A stretch of DNA of 64,000 bases from Branchiostoma floridae. Lineage: Eukaryota; Chordata; Leptocardii; Amphioxiformes; Branchiostomatidae. The notes under the pieces are model-generated. The model saw only the letters and a program-made list of their open reading frames with translations. It was not told the origin of the DNA and did not search any database. The stretch spans positions 23,768,172 through 23,832,171 of the forward strand of contig NC_049988.1 in the NCBI RefSeq assembly GCF_000003815.2, in the 5' to 3' direction. Both the position numbers and the translations under genes were made by a program. This document shows, one piece after another, positions 46,001-56,400 of this stretch; positions within the stretch are counted from its first letter, which is position 1, and each line of letters opens with the position of its first letter.

Positions 46001-47808
46001 ATGTACGAGCAAGCAGAGCCGGTCCGGTCCCCTTTCTCGCACCCTGACAGCGGCCAAACCAGCGGGCCGCCGCCCCAATCCCCTCCTGTCCATCAGGGTG
46101 GTTCACGCGGGCGTGTCCGCCATGACAACGGTATTTCTAACAAGAGGCAAGAGCAAGAAGCGTCTTCACACACGTACGAAGAAGCCGATGTGGTGAAAGG
46201 TTACGCAACGTACACGTCTGCAGGTAACCTACGTTTTTAAACTTACAGTTATTCAATGATACTGTACAAGTATTTAGACAACAAGCAGACACAATCTTAT
46301 GTTAGAGATGGTGAATACTAACCTATCGTTACTCATTTTGCTACCGTAAACCTGAGACACACGTATTTTTTTCTCACAGACCGCACGTACTCGCGTGAAG
46401 CAACCGGTAAGATGAAAGTCTGTAGCTTCATCCGCTCCCACCGCAGCTGCATCGCCGCCGGCATTGCCGTACTGATCGCTGTGGGACTCGTCCCTTTGAC
46501 TTTCATCAATAAAGAGGTAAAATGCTTGTAGCACAAACCTTTATTATATTTTAAGCTCTTTCTGTTTTTCGTTGAAGGGACTGTTATGGTAGAACATTTA
46601 ATTTTTCTGAAGTTTGGTGTTTTATATTTCGTCTTAGGAAATATCCCAACTGTCCCTCACTTTTGACAATTTGAAGCGCGACCAAGACGACATGTTCACC
46701 ACTGTTGACGCCTTGAAGCGGGGCCTGGACAAGGAGCTAAACCGAACCGCCGCCTTGGAGCAGCGTCTCCACGAGATGAGTAAGACGTCGCGTAAGTTGG
46801 GTGACAAAGAAAGATTTAGTCTGTGTTTACAACTTGTATATATAATTTTACACAGAAGAAATGTTATACCACATAAAATGAAGATATTTCGTCCGATGAA
46901 ATAAATGTTATGATCATTTTGAATATCAACTATGACTATTTCTGACCTTTGTCGTTAAATTATTTTCTCCAGTGTCTTGTTCTAAAGGCTACACAATGTG
47001 GCGAGGAATCTGCTACAAGGCGTTCAACATACCTAAGACCTTTAGCGAAGCGGCCACGGCCTGTGGTGAAGGCGGCGGCACCCTCGCCATGCCCCGAGAC
47101 GCTGAGACCAACGCCTTCACGATCTCCTTGTACAAGTACGTGAGCGAGTATGGGGCCTTCTGGTTCGGCCTGCACGATCAGCGCGAAGAGGGAGGCTTTG
47201 AGTGGGTGGATGGTTCTGCACTTGGGACGTACACCTTCTGGGCTCCAGGAGAACCAAACAACTATGGGGACAAGCAAGATTGCGTCCTGTACTCCGCATA
47301 TTCGAAGTACAATAACAAGTGGGACGACTACTCATGCTACGGGAGGTTTCGCTTCATATGCCAGGCTTATCCAGTTCAGCCTCCTTTGCAGACTTTTGTA
47401 GCGGTGGCATTTATTTGGGGGGGGGGGGGATTCGCTGGTTCACGAGTTTCTACATAGGTTAAGGTTCTCCATGCCAGGGGACGGGGTGGGAAAGGGAGTT
47501 GTACTTCACCCATAGTTGTACCCCATAGAGACCCTCATCCCATGTTGAAAGCCGTGAACCACCAGTGATCCCTCCGAGAATATTCGTCACTGCTCCCTAA
47601 TTCTTCGAAGGAGTCTAGTTCCATGTACTTATTATGACCGTGCCATTTCCTAAAACCCTTTTGACTATAGTAAACACGGCATTGTTTATCACATATTCAC
47701 CATTTTATCACGTTAGATTATTAGAGCTCTCACTAAAAACCATGTCAAAACACATCATTTCACATTTCTTACCCCTGCTATTTATTTAATTTTTCAGGAC
47801 GTCCATAG
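46001..47808 (+). CDS. Receptor gene E: short-stalk C-type lectin
   Basis: The exons are 46001-46223, 46380-46516, 46638-46791 and 46973-47373 or 47457, with a terminal exon homologue at 47798-47808. The protein has a single cytoplasmic exon (MYEQAEPVRSPF..., proline-rich, then HTYEEADVVKGYATYTSAG), a transmembrane exon, a 51-residue stalk and a CTLD. The usual donor after the CTLD (CCAG/GT) is CCAGTT here. Either a shifted GTTCAG donor is used, giving DVHR-stop in the next exon, or translation reads through to the stop at 47455-47457 (332 residues in total). Confidence 0.78.
46973..47457 (+). CDS. Gene E C-type lectin domain exon with damaged donor
   Basis: It encodes SCSKGYTMWRGICYKAF, GGTLAMPRDAETNAF, FWFGLHDQREEGGFEWVDGS, GEPNNYGDKQDC, W-D-D-Y-S-C and FICQAYP. 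EPN plus WDD is the best match in this cluster to a mannose-type calcium site. Reading on past the damaged donor adds a Gly-rich tail from a G-run at 47419-47428. Confidence 0.85.
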
Positions 47809-48689
47809 GTGACAGGTGGAATTCTCGCCACCGCTGCATGGCAACGGATCTCCGACCATTCGCAGTAAAACTAACCAACAAAATGTAATCATTATTCAAA
47901 TAGTTCGAATTTGCACCAAACTTGTATGCATCTAAATGTATATCTGCAACGACTCTGCGAGGCACAACTAACCAGTAAAATGTAAACCCTGGTGAAAAGC
48001 AATGTCGATGTGCCCAAATGGCAGTTTGTTTTCCAAACACTCTTTCGGCTTTGTCCAGTAGAAAACAAACACAAATTTTATAATGCATAGAATGTAATGA
48101 GGCAGTAATAAGTGAGCACCAAAGCAATGAATCGGTACTGTACAATAACATATTGTCAGGTTTTAGTTTTCATATAGAGATATATATATATATTTTCATA
48201 TAGAGAAAATTCACAGGTCTGGTAGCATTAGCCACTAAATCATTGAAGTTAAGAGTATATTGTAAAAGAAATCTTAAGTAAAAAATCTCCTGGTTTTGCC
48301 GTACCAGGAACATGATGAACATAAAGGAAAGACAAACTGTAATCGCTCTAACAAACTTCACCCAAGTCAATATGTTATGTTACTTACTTTTTGTAGAAGG
48401 CTAACCTTCCTTTGTAGTAATGAATGTAGAAAGAATAAACAAAGGGCAATAAGATGTATAGAAATTTCCTCGTTTCTTCTCCAAAGTTTGTATACTATAA
48501 CTGTAATCGCTTAAAAAGCTGTCTTAAACTAAAATGATACTTTGATTTTTATAGTAGAATGACTTCCTTTCGTTTTGATGAATGGAGGGGAAACTAAGTG
48601 CCATCCAGGCCAAACATGGCGGATAGTTTTATACGTTCCTTTGTTCTAGTTCTTAACAACGATATATGCAATTTTTTTCGCTGTTCTCC

Positions 48690-48925
48690 AAATTTTGAAG
48701 ACTGCTCATTTGAGCCTGGACGACTGAAAAAGCCACATTGGCGAAATCATTTTGTGTAACAGACTGAATAGAAGTTGTAAACGGGGACTCTGCGGCTCCG
48801 GATGTCTTACTGAGGGGTGACTGCGGTGAGAAAGATGTGGGTTAGCGTGAGGATCAGTCCATTTATACAAATTTGGACACGGCCACTGGTCATTAAAACC
48901 ACACGAAGCAGTGTTTATGGTAGCA
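48690..48925 (-). repeat. 3'-flank repeat, copy R5 (inverted)
   Basis: Read on the minus strand it matches R1-R4. Gene E is on the plus strand, so orientation relative to the gene is unlike the sense of the coordinates but consistent with an inverted gene unit. It lies about 0.9 kb downstream of E. Confidence 0.75.
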
Positions 48926-49394
48926 GGTTTGCATGAATCATAGTAAAGGACATGTTGTACCCAACACTTTGCTCCAATTATCGCTTCCTTTTTCTTGACC
49001 AACATGCCCTGCTCCATCCTATCATTCACAGTCTCTAGAATATTTTTCTGACATCTAAAGGTTGATTTGTTTTTACTTCAGAAAATGTTGGAACAAAAAT
49101 TCAGTCTAGCAAACGGCTACCCCGTCTCCCAACTTTATATTGCATATATTGTATGGCTACATAATGTTATGATAACGATAAAGATATTTCCACTTGAAAA
49201 ATCATATTCGAACAAGAAAACGAAAGTGTGAACTTTGCTGCTATTAAGGAAAGAGTTACCCCAATTTACCCGATTCATAACATTTTGTCAGCAACCACAG
49301 AAATGTGAGAAAGACTAGGGCGTATCTTTATGGCCGTTGCGGTAAGTGTGCAGAGGACTTCAGAAAAATTTAACAGGTTACATGAAAAGTTCTT

Positions 49395-49674
49395 GCGTAC
49401 CTCATAAAATATTTACATGTATACATGCATATATTTACATATATCTACCTCGAACTCACAGCCTCAAAGGTTAGTATCTTTTCCCAGTAAATTAGTCTGC
49501 CTCTTGCAGAAAAACAAAATGTCATCTTCAGCACGTCATACCGCGCCATACCTCCAAATATGGGCAAAGATATCCTCACTTCTTCAGACCTATCATGGTG
49601 TTATTGTCAATATTCATGCACGTTGACGTTGGCTGCTGTACGTACTGTTTGCCAGTTGTCAGTACAGTACGGTC
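49395..49674 (+). promoter_or_regulatory. Conserved upstream module of gene F with CArG box
   Basis: It is the close counterpart of the gene E module. CCAAATATGG lies at 49554-49563, about 112 bp before the ATG. The order of conserved blocks is the same as at 45730-46000. Confidence 0.6.
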
Positions 49675-52017
49675 ATGTACGAGCAAGCAGAGCCGGTCCG
49701 GTCACCTTTCCCGCCCCCTGACAGCAGCCAAACCAGCGGGCCGCCGCCTCAAGCACCTCCTGTCCATCAGGGTGGTTCCCGCGGGCGTGTGCGCCATGGC
49801 AACGGCGCCTCTGACAAGTCTCAAGAAGAGCAAGACGCGTCTTCACACACGTACGAAGAAGCCGAAGTGATGAAAAGTTACGCAACGTACACGTCTGCAG
49901 GTAACCAACGGTTTTTTTTAAACTTATATTTAGTCAATGATACTGTACATGTATCAAAGTATGTCATGTAGAAATATAGAGAACAATTGACTTACTTATC
50001 ATGAAGTATTTTACCACCGTACATCTTTAAATTGTATCACAGATTGCACGTATTTTACTACTGTAAACTCAAGCCAAATATATTTTTCTAACAGACCGCA
50101 CGTATCCGGGTGGAGCAAGCGGCCGCGGTGCCCTCCGTAGCTACATCCGCTCCCACCACAGCTGCATGATCGCCGGCATTGCCCTCCTGCTAGGTCTGCT
50201 TGCTGTTGGACTTGCCCCTCTGACGTTCATCAATAAAGAGGTAAAAACCCTTGTAGCATGAAACTTTATTCAACCTTAACGCTGTTTTTGTTGTCCGTTT
50301 GACTAAACGTTATGTTAGAACACACTGCGTTTTTTTATGTTAGAACACACTGCGTTTTTTTTTTCTATATTTTTTCTAAAGATTGGTATTTATTGTTCGT
50401 CTTTTAGGAAATATCCCAACTGTCCATCACTGTTGACGCCTTAAAGCGCTACCATGACGACATACGCCAACTGTCCACCGCTTTTAACGCCTTGAAGCGG
50501 GGCCTGGACAAGGAGCAAAACCGAACCGCCGCCTTGGAGCAGCGTCTCCACGAGATGTGTAAGACACTGCGTATTTAAGTTGGGTCTCAGTCATACATAT
50601 GTGCACTTAAGGTCTCATTGATGTATTACTCCGCGAGTGGGTACCCTAAAAGAGATCCGAGCCCAAAAATGAACGGCTGCACGGACGCATGTTTTTAGCG
50701 GTGAGAAATTCCCTTTTAGCCGGCGGAACTGATCTCAAAAGTTAGATTGGTGAAAGCTTATTTGTAACTGAAGAAATTAGCAGGTAAAGTTTTGCAGCCG
50801 CGCGCTAGGTCGGAGGTACACAGTCGTGGGTTCTGAGTGGTGCGGTTGTACAATAGCAGCGAAAAATTGCCTTTTGTGGGGATTGACTAATCGTAGTTTG
50901 TAATTGCTATAAAAAGTTCCTACGTATAGTTTACATTGGCAATTTTTTCCCCACGATATAGGGTAAATGTGATCGACATAGAATGAAAAATCTGCTGAAA
51001 TTTCACGTAACTTCATTACGAACGCGCCCATTTAAACCACGAATTATAACATAGACGTCTATGGGAAGAAGAAACTCATCAATGAGACCTTATGGCATGT
51101 TTCCCAACATCATAAAAATAAATGATAAAAAAAAAGAACTGATAAAAATGAAAGGAGCGTAGTTTAGGGCACTGACTCTCATTATTCCCCTGCATGATAA
51201 TATCTGACTCTGTAGTGATTCCTAGGCCTGATCATTGATTTCCATTACCAAATTAAGGTTTAGTGTGTATTCACAACCACAGTCAATGTACTCGCCAACA
51301 AGACATGGAGTTACACCACGTAATCGGAAGATATTTCTTTTGATGGATTAAATGTAATAAAATTTTCAATATCAACGATGACAATTCCTACTGCTGTTGT
51401 TGACTCATTTTTTTCCAGCATCTTGTCCGAAAGGCTACACACTATGGCGAGGAATCTGTTACAAGGCGTTCAACACAGAGAAGACCTTTAGTGATGCGGC
51501 CGCGACCTGTCGTCAAGACGGCGGCACCCTCGCCATGCCCCGAGACGCTGAGACCAACGCCTTCCTGATCTCCTTGCACAACTCCGTGTATAAGTCCGCG
51601 AGCGACAATCATGACTTCTGGATCGGCCTGCAGCGCGAAGAGGGAAGCTTTGAGTGGGTGGATGGTTCTGCACTTGGCACCTACAACTCCTGGGGTCCGG
51701 GACAACCAAAAAAGGAATGGGTTAACGATGATTGCGTTCTTTACGACGCACACCCTGACAATAAAGACAAGTGGAACGACTATCGATGCAACTGGAAGTG
51801 TTACTTCATATGCCAGGCTGTTCCAGGTATTACTTATAACGGTACCACATTTCCAGCAACCTCTCTGTCTGGTAAACATGATACTGCGTATTGTATATTC
51901 ACCATACTAAGCTCGATATATCATCACAGCTCTCGCCAGAAAAAATGTATTTCAAAACACGCTTTTCAACATCCTACCTTGCTATTCATTATTTTATTTT
52001 TTACAGGACGTCTGTAG
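49675..52017 (+). CDS. Receptor gene F: short-stalk C-type lectin
   Basis: The exons are 49675-49900, 50095-50240, 50408-50570, 51419-51826 and 52007-52017. The total is 954 nt, in frame (317 residues), all AG/GT. The cytoplasmic exon starts MYEQAEPVRSPFPPPDSSQ and ends SHTYEEAEVMKSYATYTSAG. Then come a transmembrane exon (RSHHSC, helix, INKE), a 54-residue stalk, a CTLD and GRL-stop. The NPxY first-exon system is absent. Gene F is a close tandem paralogue of E. Confidence 0.85.
51419..51826 (+). CDS. Gene F C-type lectin domain exon
   Basis: It encodes SCPKGYTLWRGICYKAF, GGTLAMPRDAETNAFLISLH, FWIGLQREEGSFEWVDGS, GQPKKEWVNDDC, W-N-D-Y-R-C and FICQAVP. It keeps a textbook WND motif, but the first triplet is QPK instead of QPN or EPN. 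Two or three residues of the GLHDQREEG loop are missing. Sugar specificity is probably changed. Confidence 0.9.
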
Positions 52018-52797
52018 GTGACAGGCGGAACTCTCGCCACCACCTGCAACGGCTCTCACCATCTGCAGTAAAACTTAGCAGCAAAATCGTAGAAGCAGGA
52101 ATTGTTTATATGCAATAGTTCCAAAAAGCACCTGAATCTGTACCTGCCTGTATCTGTGTAACGGCTATTTGCAGTAAAACTAACCAGTAAAATGTAAAAC
52201 CCTCGTATTATAGCAATGCTAACGTGCCCAAATAACGGCTTGTTTTCCAAACACTCTTTCGGCTTTGTCGAGTAGAAAACTAACACCTTTTATTGCATCA
52301 TTGTTGAGCGAATCTTAATTACGTTTTCAACAAATGAATTATGTATCATACCGATTCAGCCTTGTATGTCTGCAATGATATGTACAAGTATATACGCACT
52401 TGTTAGCCATTTATTCAACACAAAAGACAGAATGCCTGTAATGTAATGAGGCAGTAATAAGCGGGCACCAACGCAGTGAAGCAGTACTGTACAATATAAT
52501 ATAGTCACGTCTCAGTTTTCATATAGAGAGAATTTACAGGTCTGGTAGCATAAGCTACAAGCTCATTGAAGTGAAATTTCTAGAAAATATTCTAGAAAAA
52601 GGAAATAAAAAATCTCCTGGTTTTACCGTATCAAGTTTATTATCTGTTTTGGTGTTTCCTATAAAATAAACGTATGATTCTTTTGTCTGTTGACTGACAA
52701 CATGTTGTGTGACGAACATGGAAACTATCAGACGAAGAAAGAAGAATGAAAATTACGTCGATGTAGGTTAGACATCCAGGTAATAAAATATGCCAAT

Positions 52798-53146
52798 AAG
52801 CAGTTACTCAAGCAACTGGATATGGTTTTGGAAACGGTCAGACGTTTCAACTGTGATTCAAATAACAGGAGCTAATTAACTCATTTGCATCAACATAGCC
52901 TTAACTTGGCTTACCTTTGTAGCTTTTGGACTATTGGCAAAATTGTCTTCCATCATTTTGCATCTTAATTCATAGGTTAAACCTGTTCTTCAACTAGATC
53001 TCTTTTACATATCAATTCATGGTTATGACATAAAAACCCTCTCATACAGGGTTTCTCCAGTGTCACTGACGAAAACTGGTGGATACCAGTTGAAACGTCT
53101 TACAGTTTCCAAAATCATATCCAGTTGCTTGAGTAACTGCTTTTTG
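52798..53146. mobile_element. Foldback element with about 55-bp inverted repeats
   Basis: AAGCAGTTACTCAAGCAACT at the left end is repeated in inverted form at 53106-53144, and the arms continue through TTTTGGAAAC and AGACGTTTCAACTG. The interior is AT-rich and non-coding. No clear target-site duplication was found. Confidence 0.7.
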
Positions 53147-53470
53147 GCGCAAGAGTGAAAATTGTTTCTCCCCTATGGCTGCAAACATCAATGAATTCAA
53201 CATATTTGATTGAAACATTATCAAAAGGGCAGAATGTCTTTGAATGTTGTTGTTGATACCCCTCTTTCAATATGTAACCAATATACAAAGACCAAGATTA
53301 CGCGCATATTTGATTTGTCTCCACCGAATGGAACGTGCGCAGCTTTCCACCCACTCAATATGATTTTCTTTCATCTTTAGTTTCATTTATTCATTTTTTA
53401 CATTGTGTCTCGGACCCCGCCTGACGCAGAGCGTGTATTTTTGCTGTGCAGAAACCTGACAAGTCGCACC

Positions 53471-56400
53471 ATGCCGGGAGAGCAACAGCAGTCCCAAACT
53501 GGTGACACAGGTACGTATATATCTTCTCTCTACACATGCCAGCGGCCAAGGGGGGTTGTTTGTCAAAAATCTATAAAAACATAACTAGTTTGGAGCCCAG
53601 TATCACTGCTCACGGCGTACTTTTGGAAAGCCGTAAAATAAAAGTATGGTTAAAGAACTTACTTCACTCTGGCTTCCTTTAAGACTCTGGCTTTAAGACA
53701 CTGGCTTCTTTTAAGACAATCTTAAAGTAACGGAAATGAACGGACTCGAATCAAGTAGCAGCTCTCACTATTATGAAATTAGCAACAACACTACTTTTGT
53801 TCCAAGATTTCATTTCTGAGAGCGCGTTTTCGGTTTTATCTGTTTACTAGCAAGTCTTCTCCATCAGCGGCAGCGTTGTTCGTATTTCTACAAGCAGAAG
53901 TCGTGATCAGTGTGTTGTTTTTATACGTATGAGATACACGGACTTCTGGTTCATCAATGTTCTTGTCTACTATCTTATGACCAACCACTACAAGTATTGG
54001 TATTGCATAAGTTCACCAGTTTATGACGCTTGCTTTCGGATCGCAGAGTTCTCACATTTATTGTTAACGTTGCTACATTTAAGAACAGTTTGTAGATACG
54101 CAGTCTGTCTCTTTGGTTACTACCATCGACTTCCCAGTTCCTACTCTCCCCTTTCCCGTTCAGGTTCGCTTTCACTTTGAATGGGTTCGCTACAGTAATA
54201 TCAGCTATAAAATGTAACTTTGAGTAATGCCAATGTTTTCCTCTCAGGCGCATGTTTTCCATGAACCCCGATGGTAGTGGTCCAACATGTCCGTACGTTT
54301 ACTGCGACGCCGTTAATTTAATTTTAAATATACTTCTGGTTCATCATTGTTCTTGTCTACTATCTTCCTCCTCCCCGCTCTCTCGTCCAGGAGACTTTGA
54401 GAGGGATTTTGTAACAGTAATATCAGCAATTTCAGGGAACTTTCCGCAATGTTTTCTCTCAGAAGCATGTTTTCCACGAACCCCGATGCTAGTTGCCCAA
54501 CTTGTCGGTACGTTTACTGCGACGCCATTCACAGTCATAATTTGATTACCAAAAAGAAAAAAAAAATTATGAAGAATGGTTTCCAATGGTGTGTTGTACA
54601 ATAAAGGGAGAAGGGTGTCAAGTTCCACAGACGCGCTTGTGTATAATAAAATGATCCTATCATAGTAAATATTGTTGTTGTTGTTTTTATTTCATAAAAT
54701 CTTTAAGCGACTGTTCTCCTACATACATACCGTCGCGGCGCCACTTCGATTTTATAATTTCCCCCCATGGCCAGGCAGACTGATCGGCGGGCTGCGCGTG
54801 TACACATCCCATTGTACGCCTCCGGAGAAGGTATAACAGTCTAAATTTCACTTATCCTACCTACCTAATCCTCTTCGCTCCCTTTGGTGGAGCACAAGGC
54901 GCTGACAAACTTCCTCCAGTCCTTCCTATCTTGAGCCGTCCATCTGATCTCATGCCAGGTCCTCCGTGCTGACTTAATCCCCCTTCTACAGTCCTTAGAG
55001 TCCTGCCTCTGCGGCGTTTCCCTTGAGGAGTCAAGACCGCTTATATGGCGTACTTCAAACCATGTGTACACAGAGGGCGTACTGTTCTTGTGTTTCTTTT
55101 ATACTTGTACTGTATGAAGTATGTGGTTATTATTTGTAATTTTCTCCAGGCACCACACCCATGCAGGAGCAGCAGACTGATCGGCAGGCACGTGGCGACG
55201 CCGCTAGGAGTTTTCCCAACCCTATGTACGCCTCCGGAGAAGGTAGAATTTTCTCAAGCCCGCCTACAGCGTACTGTTCGTCACTCCATTTTATTTTTTT
55301 CACTGTATGAAGTGTAACTTTTTGTAATCCCCAGATGCCACAAGTGCTCCCATGCAGCAGCCGCAGACTGATTGCAAGGCACGTGGCGACTCCGCTGAGA
55401 GTGAAACCAACTCTGTGTACGCTTCCATAGAAGGTAGAATTACGGCGGCCTACGTTGTATTGTTCTTGTCTGACTCGATCTTATACTTATTACAGTTTGA
55501 ATTAAGTGTTTAATTTTGTAATTTTCCTCCAGACACCACAGGTGCTCCCGTGCAGCAGCTGCAGCCGCCGACTGATTGGCGGTCCGTTGCGGACGTCGCT
55601 GCAAGCATACCCAACGCTTTGTACGGCTCCAGAGCAGGTAAAACTTTGTTATCTTTCAGTTTTCGCTCGCTCCTGTCCTGCCTTTATCTTGCCCAAAAAT
55701 GTACGACATCGACATCATAATACTGACCATGAAGAATGTGAAAACGTCAATACGTACGACTGTCCAACTCCCGTCTTCGTTTCTTAACTAAGACTGGAGT
55801 TCGACAGCAGAAGAACTTTTTAAGTACTATTTGTTGGAAATCACAGTTTAACGATATGAAAAAAGAGAGCATTCGTTGTTTTAAAAGCTCTTCTTTTCTA
55901 ACAGATCGCACGGATCCGGGTGGAGCCAGCGGCCGCGGTGCCCTCTGTAGCTTCATTCGCTCCCACCGCAGCTGCATGATCGCCGGCATTGCCGTACTGA
56001 TTGCTGTTGGACTCGCCCCTCTGACGTTCATCAATAAAGAGGTAAGTAACCCTGCGCCATAAGGCCGATTTTCTCTGACACTGATTCTGTTTTGTTTATC
56101 AAGTCTATTGAGTCCATTGAGCCAGAACATCTTATAACTTAACGGTTGGTTACGGGCGTGCGTATACATACGTTTATACATTTGCAGGAGATATCTCAAC
56201 TGTCCACCACTTTTGACGACCTAAATCGCGACCAAGACGACATGCGCCGTGACCTGGACAATGAGCGAAACCGAACCGCCGCCTTAGAACAGCGTCTTGA
56301 CGAGATAAGTAAGAGGCCAGGTAAGTTGGGTTTCCATTCTTATGTATATAATTTGTGATGCTATATGGAGAAGCAGCGTGAGCAGAGACAGACGTCATGT

